Positions 52,049-60,702 of a DNA stretch of 64,000 bases are shown in pieces (position 1 is the stretch's first letter; each line of letters starts with the position of its first letter). This stretch comes from Luteimonas galliterrae (GTDB lineage: Bacteria > Pseudomonadota > Gammaproteobacteria > Xanthomonadales > Xanthomonadaceae). The notes beneath the pieces are model-generated. The model made no database searches. It was not told where the DNA came from and saw nothing but the letters and a program-made list of their open reading frames with translations. Location: NCBI RefSeq assembly GCF_023374055.1, contig NZ_JAMBEP010000001.1, forward strand, positions 62,001 through 126,000, given 5' to 3'. The translations under genes were made by a program, and so were the position numbers.

Positions 52049-52735
52049 TCAGTGGCTCAACGTGAAATTGATCGGCACCATGCCGATCGCCTGCACGGCC
52101 ACGCCATCCTTCATCGCCGCGCGGAAGCGCCAGCGCTTGAGCACCTGCATGCGCGCGGCGAGGTCCAAATCTCGGTGGCCGCTGCTTTGCACGACTTCGA
52201 CCGCGATCGGCTTGCCGTCGACGCCGACGGTCACCTGCAGCATCACCACGCCCTGGCGTCCGTCGCGCTTGGCATCCACCGGATACACCGGCGGCGGTGC
52301 GTTGGCATATTCCAGGCGCACCGCGGCGGGCGCCGGATCGATACTGGGCGTCGCGACTGGACCCGCATCGACGACGGGCGGCACATAAGCCACGGAGCCT
52401 TCATCGCTCACGATCGGCACATCTTCGGCTACTGCCTGCTGCACCGGCCGTTGCACGGGCGTATCCGTCGGCTGCGGGCGGACGATCTCGACCGGAATCG
52501 GCGGCGGCGGATCGGGCGGCTTGGTTTCGTCCTTGGGCGCCAAGGGCACGACCCTGACAACAGGCGGTTCGTCGACGATCGGCGGCACGGCTACGGGCGC
52601 CACGAGCACCAGCAGCGCAACCACGTGCAATGCGATCGCAGTGCTGGTCGCGGCGATGCGCAACGGATTGGGCGCCTTGTCGGCGTCCGCGCCGGACAGC
52701 GAAAAACGGAGACCGCGGTTTTGCGAAAGGACCAT
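52049..52735 (-). CDS. tonB: TonB-family energy transducer
   Basis: This 228-residue inner-membrane protein links the proton gradient to outer-membrane receptors. It has a membrane helix (~28-52, ATSTAIALHVVALLVLVAPV) and a periplasmic proline-rich span (~53-130, PPDPPPPIPVEIVRPQP). The C-terminal TonB domain (~140-228) has APPPVYPVDAKRDGRQGVVM, VVQSSGHRDLDLAARMQVLK and WRFRAA. GGAGGTGG lies just before the ATG. ExbB/ExbD are not adjacent. It is one of probably several TonB proteins, so the symbol is generic. Confidence 0.88.
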   Translation of the reverse strand: MVLSQNRGLRFSLSGADADKAPNPLRIAATSTAIALHVVALLVLVAPVAVPPIVDEPPVVRVVPLAPKDETKPPDPPPPIPVEIVRPQPTDTPVQRPVQQAVAEDVPIVSDEGSVAYVPPVVDAGPVATPSIDPAPAAVRLEYANAPPPVYPVDAKRDGRQGVVMLQVTVGVDGKPIAVEVVQSSGHRDLDLAARMQVLKRWRFRAAMKDGVAVQAIGMVPINFTLSH

Positions 52736-52983
52736 GACCCACCTCCAAGGTTGTCGCCTGCGTGATCCCTAACGCACCGACGGAGAAGGTGGGGTTGAAG
52801 CTACCGACCCCTGACCGGCGCGCTACCCGACTGCGACTCCAAATTGCGCTGCTCGGGTGTGCACGTCAAGTGATGGGCGGAAGTGCGAAAAGATTCGTTT
52901 CGAATCGAATCGATCCAGTGAATTCGTTTCGGTTGAAACCGAAGCAACGCATCCGCCATAACCCCCGGTTGCGCATGCTTTAG

Positions 52984-53220
52984 CCCTCTCCCGCTTGCGG
53001 GAGAGGGTTGGGTGAGGGCGCGCGAAATATCAGATAGCGTCGCGTATTGGTTTCAGATGAAAGCCGCTGCGAAGATTGCAGTCGGGGCAATCTGCAATCG
53101 CGCGCGCCCTCACCCCAGCCCCGCTCCGCGCCCCAGCCCGCACTCGCGTGCGGGCGCTCAGCTGCACGCGCGGCGGTACCGCGCAAGCGTGTGCAGCATC
53201 GCCCCGCAAGCGGGAGAGGG
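52984..53220. repeat. Disrupted inverted-repeat element of the CCCTCTCCCGC family
   Basis: The left end has the CCCTCTCCCGC hairpin, GTTGGGTGAGGGCGCGCG and a TATCAGAT tract; the inverted right end starts near 53097. The right end is interrupted at about 53121 by ~80 bases carrying a further hairpin (GCTGCACGC ... GCGTGTGCAGC) before the terminal GCGGGAGAGGG. The whole spacer 52736-53251 has no credible gene; the ~200 bases next to tonB probably hold its promoter. Confidence 0.6.
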
Positions 53221-53251
53221 AGCCCATTCGTCGCATTCTCAGTTCTCTATC

Positions 53252-53440
53252 TCAACCGTCCCCGCCGCCATCCGCTTCCGGGTCGCGCTGCAGATCGCGC
53301 TCGTCGGGCTGCGCCGGACGCGGCGGCTTCTTGGGCGTATGCGCATCCTCGTGGTCGCGGGGATGCGGCTCCGCATAGCCCGGGTTGCGCCCGGGCTTGG
53401 GATCGGGCGCCGGCGGCGCCGATTTGCCGCGCTTGGCCAT
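53252..53440 (-). CDS. Small basic proline-rich protein coupled to the SIMPL gene
   Basis: This is a 62-residue hydrophilic protein, MAKRGKSAPPAPDPKPGRNP onward, rich in Pro, Asp, Arg and Lys, with no membrane segment or signal. Its ATG shares bases with the SIMPL stop (TGATG), so it would be translated by coupling. I do not recognise a family. It looks disordered. The arrangement supports a real gene, but composition alone could also arise by chance in GC-rich DNA. Confidence 0.45.
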   Translation of the reverse strand: MAKRGKSAPPAPDPKPGRNPGYAEPHPRDHEDAHTPKKPPRPAQPDERDLQRDPEADGGGDG

Positions 53441-54189
53441 CAGCGGCCCAGTTCGAACACCACGTCGAGCGTCATCGACAACGTGGTTTCGCCCGGCGAC
53501 ACCGACGTATCGGCCGCGTAGGCTTCCTTGGAACGCGACATCGCCATCATCGGCATCGGCGGCCGTGGGAAGCTGCCGCCGTTCTCGGAGATGCTGACCA
53601 CACGGCGCACCTTCAGACCCATCGTCTTGGCGTACATCTCGGCGCGCGCCTGGGCCTTGTCCAGCGCCGCGCGGCGCGCCTCGTCGTAGGCCTCGTCGGG
53701 CTTGTCGACCTCGAAGTTGGGGCCGTTGACCTGGTTGGCGCCTTGCGCGACCAGCGTGTCCAGCACCTTGCCGAGCTTGGCGATATCGCGCACCTTCAGG
53801 CTGACGGTGTTGCTGGCCTGGTAGCCGGTGATCTCCGGCGCCTGGTTCTCGACGTATTTGTACTGCGGATTGATGCTGATGCCGCTGGTCTGCACATCGC
53901 GCTCGGCGATGCCCGCGGCCTTGATGGCGGCCACCACCTTGGCCATCTGCTCCGCGTTCTGGCGCATGGCCGCGTTGGCGTCGGCGGCCTGGGTGACGAC
54001 GCCGGCGGAAATCGTGGCTACGTCCGGCACGCGCTTGGAATCGGCCTGGGCCGAAACCGAGAGCAGGGTGCCGTCGGCGGGTATGGCGTAGCCGCCCGGG
54101 GCGGCGGTCTGGGCGCAGGCAGAGGTCATCAGCAAGCTCGTGGCGAGGGCGGTGGCAAGCAACAGGGGGCGCAATCCAGCGAAGCGCAT
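53440..54189 (-). CDS. SIMPL (DUF541) domain periplasmic protein
   Basis: This 249-residue exported protein has an N-terminal signal peptide (LLLATALATSLLMTSACAQ, which may be a lipobox). The SIMPL domain follows (LLSVSAQADSKRVPDVATIS, IAERDVQTSGISINPQYKY, TGYQASNTVSLKVRDIAKLG, ARRAALDKAQARAEMYAKTM). DUF541 proteins such as E. coli YggE form periplasmic oligomers linked to oxidative stress; the exact role is unclear. AAGGAG lies ten bases before the ATG. A small ORF follows by coupling. Confidence 0.9.
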   Translation of the reverse strand: MRFAGLRPLLLATALATSLLMTSACAQTAAPGGYAIPADGTLLSVSAQADSKRVPDVATISAGVVTQAADANAAMRQNAEQMAKVVAAIKAAGIAERDVQTSGISINPQYKYVENQAPEITGYQASNTVSLKVRDIAKLGKVLDTLVAQGANQVNGPNFEVDKPDEAYDEARRAALDKAQARAEMYAKTMGLKVRRVVSISENGGSFPRPPMPMMAMSRSKEAYAADTSVSPGETTLSMTLDVVFELGR

Positions 54190-54301
54190 GGAGTATCTCC
54201 TTGGGAATGTGCGACAGGGTGTTCGGGAACCAGTTAACGGTCCGTGAGCCGCGGAGGGGTTAGGCGGGCTCGACCCGGTCAGCGCGGGTTATTCTTCGTC
54301 G

Positions 54302-54904
54302 ATGCTGTATCTCGCCTCGAAATCGCCCCGCCGTTCCGAGCTGCTGGCCCGCCTGGGCCTGGATTTCGGGCTACTGGACAACGACGTCCCCGAACACCGC
54401 GCTCCCGGCGAACCCGCCGAGGAGTACGTGCGCCGCGTCGCCCGCGAGAAGGCGGGTGCGGGTTTGCTGCACGTGGTAGGCGTGGCTGGCGCGGTGGTGC
54501 TGGGCGCGGACACCGAGGTCGTGCTCGACGACGATGTCTTCGGCAAGCCGCGCGACGCGGACGATGCGGCGGCCATGCTGCGGCGCCTGTCCGGGCGAAG
54601 CCACCGCGTGATTTCGGCGCTGTCGCTGGTGTCGGCCTCGCGCGAGGCGCAGGCGGTGTCGCTGTCCGAGGTGACCTTCGCCGAACTCGGCGACGCCGAT
54701 ATCGCGGGTTATCTCGCCACCGGCGAATGGGAAGGGCGGGCCGGCGCTTACGCCATCCAGGGACGGGCGCAAACTTTCATTTCGCATTTGTCGGGAAGCT
54801 ATTCGGGCGTGATGGGCCTGCCGCTATACGAAACCGCGCGCTTGTTGCGCGAATTCGGCGTGTCGGGAAAAGGAAAAATTTCGGGCACGGATCAAATCGG
54901 ATGA
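54302..54904 (+). CDS. maf: Maf-family nucleotide pyrophosphatase (YhdE-like)
   Basis: This 200-residue house-cleaning enzyme hydrolyses dTTP/UTP and modified nucleotides to monophosphates. It has [19 protein letters not shown] (family opening), [20 protein letters not shown] (catalytic Asp region), and [20 protein letters not shown] with GVMGLPLYE at the C-terminal end. This is the YhdE subfamily, judged by the GAYAIQGRA form. Its last ~7 codons and the stop lie inside an inverted repeat element that continues past the gene, so the natural 3' end may have been replaced. Confidence 0.92.
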   Translation: MLYLASKSPRRSELLARLGLDFGLLDNDVPEHRAPGEPAEEYVRRVAREKAGAGLLHVVGVAGAVVLGADTEVVLDDDVFGKPRDADDAAAMLRRLSGRSHRVISALSLVSASREAQAVSLSEVTFAELGDADIAGYLATGEWEGRAGAYAIQGRAQTFISHLSGSYSGVMGLPLYETARLLREFGVSGKGKISGTDQIG

Positions 54905-54960
54905 ACGCGGATAAAAGCCTTTCGAACCATTCATCCGCCTTTATCGGATTTGATCCGTGC
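54885..54960. repeat. 76-base inverted repeat overlapping the end of maf
   Basis: The arms GCACGGATCAAATCGGATGA and its following GCGGATAAA pair with the inverted copy ending CCGTGC at 54960. Part of the left arm is translated as the last codons of maf. It fills most of the gap between maf and rng, whose start is 26 bases beyond. Confidence 0.82.
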
Positions 54961-54986
54961 CGAAAAGCTGTTGCGAGGCCGTCGGC

Positions 54987-56585
54987 ATGACCGAGGAGAT
55001 TCTGGTCAACGTCACCCCGCGCGAGACGCGTGTGGCCGTGGTCGAGAACGGCATGCTGCAGGAACTGCACATCGAGCGCGGCTGGCGCCGCGGCGTGGTC
55101 GGCAACATCTACAAAGGCCGGGTGCAGCGGGTGATGCCCGGCATGCAGGCGGCCTTCATCGAGATCGGCCTGGATCGGGCGGCCTTCCTGCACGCCAACG
55201 ACATCGTGCGGCCGGCGCCGGTCGTCCAGGGCGAGGGCGACGACGAAGCGCCGCTGCCGCCGTCGCCGCCCAAGCCGATCACCGAACTGGTGCGCGAGGG
55301 CCAGGAAGTGATCGTGCAGGTGGTCAAGGACCCGATCGGCAGCAAGGGCGCTCGGTTGACCACGCAATTGAGCATCCCGTCGCGCTACCTGGTGCTGCTG
55401 CCGCAGTCGCGCGTGGTCGGCGTGTCGGCGCGGATCGAGGACGAGGCAGAGCGCGCGCGGCTCAAGTCGCTGGTGTCCGAATTCGCAGGCATCGCCAAGC
55501 CGTCCGAAGTCGTGGTCGCGCTGGATGGCGCAGCGGGCGAGCCCGCGGAAGACGCCTCGGTCGCGGACATGGTGCGCACGGCGATCGCGGCTTCCGGAAA
55601 GCGTCCGGACCAGGGTTACATCGTCCGCACCAACGCCGAAGGCCAACCCGCCGAGGCGCTCGCCGAAGACATCGCCTATCTGAGCCGCGCCTGGGCGCTG
55701 GTCGAGCGGCGTTCGCGCGAGGCGCGCGTCGGCGCGGCCGTGTACGAGGACCTGAGCCTGCCGTTGCGCGCGGTGCGCGACCTGATGCGGCGCGATGTCG
55801 AAAAAGTGAAGGTCGATTCGCGGGAAACCTGCGACAAGCTGCGCGAGTTCGCGGCCCAGTACATGCCGGGCCTGGCCGATAAAATCGAGCACTACGGCGG
55901 CGCGCGGCCGATCTTCGACCTGTACGGCGTCGAGGACGAGATCCAGCATGCGCTGGAAAAAGAGGTTCCGCTCAAGTCCGGCGGCTATCTGGTGATCGAC
56001 CAGACCGAGGCGATGACCACGGTCGACGTCAACACGGGCTCGTTCCTGGGTCAACGCAACCTGGAGGAGACCGTTTACAGGACCAACCTCGAAGCGGCGC
56101 AGGCGGTCGCGCGGCAACTGCGGCTGCGCAACCTGGGCGGGATCATCATCATCGACTTCATCGACATGGTCGACGCCGAACATCGCCGCCAGGTGCTGCG
56201 CACGTTGGAGAAATCGCTGGTCAAGGACCACGCCAAGACCACGGTCTACGATTTCTCGCCGCTGGGCCTGGTGGAGATGACCCGCAAGCGCACCGTCGAA
56301 AGCCTGGAACGGCAGCTGTGCGAGCCCTGCCACGAATGCGGCGGCCGCGGCATGCTCAAGACCAGCGAGACGGTGACCTACGAGATATTCCGCGAGATCA
56401 CCCGCGCGGTGCGCCAGTTCGAGGCGGCGCGGCTGCTGGTGATCGCCTCGCCCAAAGTGGTCGCGCGGATCACCGAAGAGGAGTCGGCCGCGGTGGCCGA
56501 ACTCGAAGAATTCCTGGGCAAATCGATCCGCTTCCAGCCCGACGAGCAGTACCTGCAGGAGCAGTTCGATGTCGTGCTGCTCTGA
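54987..56585 (+). CDS. rng: Ribonuclease G
   Basis: This 532-residue endoribonuclease of the RNase E/G family matures the 16S rRNA 5' end and helps mRNA decay. It has an N-terminal S1 domain interrupted as usual (NIYKGRVQRVMPGMQAAFIE), a 5' sensor region, and a DNase I-like catalytic part (GGYLVIDQTEAMTTVDVNTG; IIIIDFIDMVDAEHRR). The zinc link CEPCHECGGRG is near residue 450. Length and the absence of an RNase E tail define RNase G. The start MTEEILVN at 54987 fits; a longer frame uses bases of the repeat. Confidence 0.95.
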   Translation: MTEEILVNVTPRETRVAVVENGMLQELHIERGWRRGVVGNIYKGRVQRVMPGMQAAFIEIGLDRAAFLHANDIVRPAPVVQGEGDDEAPLPPSPPKPITELVREGQEVIVQVVKDPIGSKGARLTTQLSIPSRYLVLLPQSRVVGVSARIEDEAERARLKSLVSEFAGIAKPSEVVVALDGAAGEPAEDASVADMVRTAIAASGKRPDQGYIVRTNAEGQPAEALAEDIAYLSRAWALVERRSREARVGAAVYEDLSLPLRAVRDLMRRDVEKVKVDSRETCDKLREFAAQYMPGLADKIEHYGGARPIFDLYGVEDEIQHALEKEVPLKSGGYLVIDQTEAMTTVDVNTGSFLGQRNLEETVYRTNLEAAQAVARQLRLRNLGGIIIIDFIDMVDAEHRRQVLRTLEKSLVKDHAKTTVYDFSPLGLVEMTRKRTVESLERQLCEPCHECGGRGMLKTSETVTYEIFREITRAVRQFEAARLLVIASPKVVARITEEESAAVAELEEFLGKSIRFQPDEQYLQEQFDVVLL

Positions 56586-56596
56586 CGCCGGGATCC

Positions 56597-56704
56597 GGGA
56601 TTTGGGATTGGGGATTCGTAAAAGCCGAGTCTCGCTGTGGCGTGCGCGCATTTTCAGCGCAGCGAATGTTCTTTCCGAATCCCTAATCCCCAATCCCCAA
56701 TCCC
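56597..56704. repeat. Inverted repeat of GGGATTGGGGATT units
   Basis: The left arm is GGGATTTGGGATTGGGGATT (56597-56618). The right arm is the inverted copy with one extra unit (56676-56704). The ~57-base loop has no gene. It lies between rng and yhdP, with the yhdP ribosome site 15 bases later. Confidence 0.8.
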
Positions 56705-56729
56705 GCTCCGCGGAACGCGGAGCCACCTG

Positions 56730-59700
56730 ATGCCGACGCCCTGGCGCCACCGCCTCCGTCTGTTGCGCAGAGGCGTGTGGTACGCGCTCGCCGCCGCGCT
56801 GGTGCTGATGGCGCTGGTTGCGGGCGTCACCAGCCAGTTGCTGCCGCTGGCCGAGCGGCATCCGGACAAGATCGCCGGATGGCTGAGCGAGCGTGCACAG
56901 CGCCGCGTCGCCTTCGATCACGTCGAAACCGAATGGACGCGGCGTGGACCGCTGCTACGCCTGGACGGCTTGCGCATCGGCGACGGCGCCGATGCCGTGC
57001 AGATCGGCGAGGCCGAAATCCTGGTCGCTCAATACGCCGGTTTGCTGCCGGGGCGCTCGTTCACGGAATTGCGGGTGCGCGGGTTGGAATTGGTGTTGCA
57101 ACGCGCTAACGACGGACGCTGGTCGATACGCGGCCTGCCCGGGCAGCAGCGTGAAGGCGGAGATCCGCTGAGGACCCTGGAAAACCTGGGCGAGCTGCAG
57201 GTGATCGACGCCAAGCTGGCGCTGGTGGCGCCGTCGCTGGGCATCGATGCGCGCCTGCCCAAAGTCGACATGCGCGTGCGCGTGGACGGCAATCGCGTGC
57301 GCGCCGGCGCGCGTGCATACGCACGTCATCCCGCCGCGCCCGTCGACGCGGTGATCGACTTCGACCGCAAGAACGGCGACGGCCGCATCTACTTCGCGGC
57401 CAGACAGGCCGATCTCGCGGCGTGGTCGCCGCTGCTGCGTTATGCCGGCGCCAGCGTGGAAGGCGGCAACGGCCAGGCCCAGGCTTGGGCGGAACTTCGC
57501 GGCCATCGTGTCATGACGGTGACGGTCGATGCCGCCATCAACCGGTTGGCTTTGCGCGGGGCGGCTGCGGCAGGCGCGCAGGCGCCGCGGCTGCAGTTCG
57601 ACCGTCTCGAAGCGCGCGCGCGCTGGCGCGTGGCGTCGGGCGGCTGGCGCTTGGACGCGCCGCGCCTGCGCATCGGCAGCGGCAAGGCGCAACAGTCGCT
57701 GGACGATCTGGTGCTGGCCGGCGGGCAGCGCTATGCCGTGGTCGCCGGGCGCGTGCAGATCGCACCGCTGCTGTCGGTCGCCGCCTTGAGCGATCGCCTC
57801 GATCCGGGATTGCGGCGCTGGCTGCTGGCGGCGAAACCCGCGGCTACGCTCGAGCGGGTGGAAGTGGCCGGGGTGCGCGGCGGCGCGATGCGCGCGCAAG
57901 GACGCATCGCGGGCCTGGCCTTCGCGCCGGTAGGCGATGCGCCCGGCCTGAGCGGATTGTCGGGCGACTTCATCGGCGACGCCGATGGCTTCGCGTTGCG
58001 ACTGGATCCGCGATCGGACTTCGTATTCGACTGGCCGCGCGGCTTCGGCGTGCCGCATCCGGCGAAACTGCAAGGCACCTTGAGCGGTTGGCGCGAAGGC
58101 GCGGGTTGGCGCGTCGGCAGCGGCGACCTGTATGCGCGCGGCAGCGATTTCGGCGCGCGCATGCGCGGCGGCTTGTGGTTCCAGGGCGACGGCACGCGCC
58201 CCTGGATCGACATCGCCGCGCAACTGGACGAATCTCCCGTGCCGGCGGCGAAAGGCTTCTGGATCAAACACCAGATGTCGCCGGCGACGGTGAAATGGCT
58301 CGATGCCGCGCTCGTCGCCGGCACGGTGCGCAACGGCAATGCGGTGGTCTCCGGCGATCTCGACGACTGGCCCTTCCGCGACCGCAACGGCTTGTTCCAG
58401 GCCGATGCCGATCTGGCCGGCGCGACGCTGAAATTCCAACCTGACTGGCCCGCGGCGGAAGCGATGGACGGCAAGGTCAGCTTCGTCGCCGACGGATTCA
58501 CCGTCGACGGCAAGGTGACCATCGCCGGCGTCGGCATTCGCAAACTGCATGCCGGCATTCCCCGTTTCGGCAAGGCCGAACTAACTGTGCAAGCCGAAGG
58601 CGGCGACGACGCTTCCAAGCTGCTGGACCTGCTGCGGCAAAGCCCGTTGCGCAAGGAGCACGGCGAAACGCTGGACAACGTGGCCGCCAGCGGTCCGGCC
58701 AATCTCACTTTCGGGCTATGGCTGCCGATGCATCGCGAGGCCAAAGGCGCCAAGAAGATCGAGGGCACGGTCGAGCTCGCCGGCGCGAAACTGTCGGAGA
58801 AGCGCTGGCAGCTGGCCTTCGACGACGTGCGCGGCCGCGCCCGCTACGGCGACGCAGGTTTCGATGCCGACAAGCTCGACGTGACGCAGGGCGGCCAGCC
58901 CGGCAAGCTCACGCTGCGCGCAGGCGGTTTCGTCCGGGATGCGCGGCAGGCGTTCGAGGCCGAACTGCAATCGCATGTCGCCAGCGACGATTTGCTCGAC
59001 CGCGACAAGTCGCTCGCCTGGCTCAAGCCCTATCTCGATGGCCGCTCGCAATGGACGGTGGCGGTCGCGATACCGCGCACCGCCGCCGGACAGAAGAATC
59101 CCGCGCCCACGCGGCTGCAGTTGCGCTCCAACCTGGTCGGCACCGCGCTCGATCTGCCGGCGCCGCTGGCCAAGGCGGCGGCCGTGCCGTTGGCGGCCTC
59201 GATCGACGCCGCGCTGCCGCTGGACAGCGGCGAGGTCCGGGTGACGCTGGGCAACCTGCTCGCCTCGCGCGCGCGCAGCGCGGGCGGCCGCACTGGCGTG
59301 AGGATCGTGCTCGGCGCGGACGCCGTTACCGAAGCGCCGCCGGCGTCGGGCCTGGTCGTCAGCGGCCGCGCGAACACGCTGGATGCGATCGAATGGCTGT
59401 CGCTGGCGCAGGCCGACAGCGGCAGTGGCGGCGAAGGCTTGAAACTGCAACAGGCGGACGTGACCGCCAACCGCCTGCAACTGTTCGGCTCGGCTTTCGC
59501 GAATACGCGCCTGCAAGTGACGCCCGCGACCGGAGGCACCCGTATCCGCATCGACGGTCCCGCCCTGGCCGGCACGCTGTTGTCGCCGGCGGCGGAAGGC
59601 GCGCCGCTCACCGGCGATTTCGAGCGCGTGTACTGGCGCTTCGCCAAGTCCGGCGCCGCGCCCGCGGCGAATGCGGCCGCGCGCGCCGAGCCGAACAAGC

Positions 59701-60569
59701 CTGGCGCGGATATCGATCCGGCGAAAGTGCCGCCCTTGTCGTTCGATATCGCCGACCTGCGCCTCAACGAAGGCCAGTTCGGCACGGCCACGCTGCGCAC
59801 GCGGCCCGTGGCCGCCGGCATGCGCATCGAGCGGTTGCAGACGCGCGCGCCGAAGCAGCGCATCGACTTGGACGGCGATTGGTTCGGACGCGGCGCTGGC
59901 GCACGCACCCGGCTCGGCGTCACCGTCGACAGCGAGGACATGGGCGCGTTGCTGGCCGGCGCCGGCTTCGGCAAGCAGGTGGACGGCGGCAAGGGCCGGA
60001 TACGTTTCGACGCGCAATGGCCGGGCGCGCCGTCGGCGTTCAAGCTCGACGCGCTACAGGGCAAGCTCGCCTTGTCCGCCAACGACGGGCGCTTGCTGGA
60101 AGTGGAACCGGGCGCGGGCCGCGTGCTCGGCCTGCTGAGCCTGGCGCAGTTGCCGCGTCGGTTGATGCTCGATTTCCGCGATTTCTTCTCCAAGGGCTTC
60201 GCGTTCAACAAGATCACCGGAGAGATCGATTTCGCTGCCGGCCACGCGCGCAGCGACGATCTGGTGATCGACGGCCCCGCTGCGGAAATCCGCATCCGCG
60301 GCGTCGCGGACCTGCGCGCGCAGCGATTCGACCAGACCATCGAGGTGCTGCCGCGCGCCGGCAACCTGCTGACCGTGGCCGGCGCCCTGGCCGGCGGTCC
60401 GGTAGGCGCGGCGATCGGCGCGGCGGCCAATGCGGTGCTGAAGAAGCCGCTGGGGCAGATGGCCGCCAAAACTTACCGCGTGACCGGGCCGTGGAAAGAG
60501 CCCAAGGTCGAAGTGATCGGGCGCGAGCAGGGGCGGGCGTCCCGGCAGCCGCCGCCGCCGGCCGGTTGA
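56730..60569 (+). CDS. yhdP: YhdP-family AsmA-like phospholipid transport protein
   Basis: This 1279-residue inner-membrane-anchored protein spans the periplasm. An N-terminal helix (RGVWYALAAALVLMALVAGV) is followed by a very long beta-rich repeat region of the AsmA/DUF3971 type. The C-terminal AsmA_2 part has LSANDGRLLEVEPGAGRVLG, LLSLAQLPRRLMLDFRDFFS and GFAFNKITGEIDFAAGHA. E. coli YhdP moves phospholipids to the outer membrane, together with TamB and YdbH. GGAG lies seven bases before the ATG. The order rng-yhdP-tldD is conserved. Confidence 0.94.
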   Translation: MPTPWRHRLRLLRRGVWYALAAALVLMALVAGVTSQLLPLAERHPDKIAGWLSERAQRRVAFDHVETEWTRRGPLLRLDGLRIGDGADAVQIGEAEILVAQYAGLLPGRSFTELRVRGLELVLQRANDGRWSIRGLPGQQREGGDPLRTLENLGELQVIDAKLALVAPSLGIDARLPKVDMRVRVDGNRVRAGARAYARHPAAPVDAVIDFDRKNGDGRIYFAARQADLAAWSPLLRYAGASVEGGNGQAQAWAELRGHRVMTVTVDAAINRLALRGAAAAGAQAPRLQFDRLEARARWRVASGGWRLDAPRLRIGSGKAQQSLDDLVLAGGQRYAVVAGRVQIAPLLSVAALSDRLDPGLRRWLLAAKPAATLERVEVAGVRGGAMRAQGRIAGLAFAPVGDAPGLSGLSGDFIGDADGFALRLDPRSDFVFDWPRGFGVPHPAKLQGTLSGWREGAGWRVGSGDLYARGSDFGARMRGGLWFQGDGTRPWIDIAAQLDESPVPAAKGFWIKHQMSPATVKWLDAALVAGTVRNGNAVVSGDLDDWPFRDRNGLFQADADLAGATLKFQPDWPAAEAMDGKVSFVADGFTVDGKVTIAGVGIRKLHAGIPRFGKAELTVQAEGGDDASKLLDLLRQSPLRKEHGETLDNVAASGPANLTFGLWLPMHREAKGAKKIEGTVELAGAKLSEKRWQLAFDDVRGRARYGDAGFDADKLDVTQGGQPGKLTLRAGGFVRDARQAFEAELQSHVASDDLLDRDKSLAWLKPYLDGRSQWTVAVAIPRTAAGQKNPAPTRLQLRSNLVGTALDLPAPLAKAAAVPLAASIDAALPLDSGEVRVTLGNLLASRARSAGGRTGVRIVLGADAVTEAPPASGLVVSGRANTLDAIEWLSLAQADSGSGGEGLKLQQADVTANRLQLFGSAFANTRLQVTPATGGTRIRIDGPALAGTLLSPAAEGAPLTGDFERVYWRFAKSGAAPAANAAARAEPNKPGADIDPAKVPPLSFDIADLRLNEGQFGTATLRTRPVAAGMRIERLQTRAPKQRIDLDGDWFGRGAGARTRLGVTVDSEDMGALLAGAGFGKQVDGGKGRIRFDAQWPGAPSAFKLDALQGKLALSANDGRLLEVEPGAGRVLGLLSLAQLPRRLMLDFRDFFSKGFAFNKITGEIDFAAGHARSDDLVIDGPAAEIRIRGVADLRAQRFDQTIEVLPRAGNLLTVAGALAGGPVGAAIGAAANAVLKKPLGQMAAKTYRVTGPWKEPKVEVIGREQGRASRQPPPPAG

Positions 60570-60599
60570 TTCGCGCGCTCTGAGGCCGCATGTTGGCTT

Positions 60600-60678
60600 G
60601 TGGGAGCGGCTTCAGCCGCGAGCTCTTCCAACAATGTTCGGTGCGGCTCGAAAAGCTCGCGGCTGAAGCCGCTCCCAC
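60600..60678. repeat. Inverted REP pair (GTGG-headed variant)
   Basis: GTGGGAGCGGCTTCAGCCGC at 60600 faces its complement ending in CCAC at 60678, 24 bases before the tldD start. Confidence 0.82.
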
Positions 60679-60702
60679 AAAAGCGACCAGGAATTTCTAT
60701 CG

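Noticed and set aside
53440-53521. Possible C-terminal continuation of SIMPL into the 62-residue frame by frameshift
   Set aside because: The SIMPL protein ends normally at DVVFELGR; the next frame has its own ATG and a different composition.
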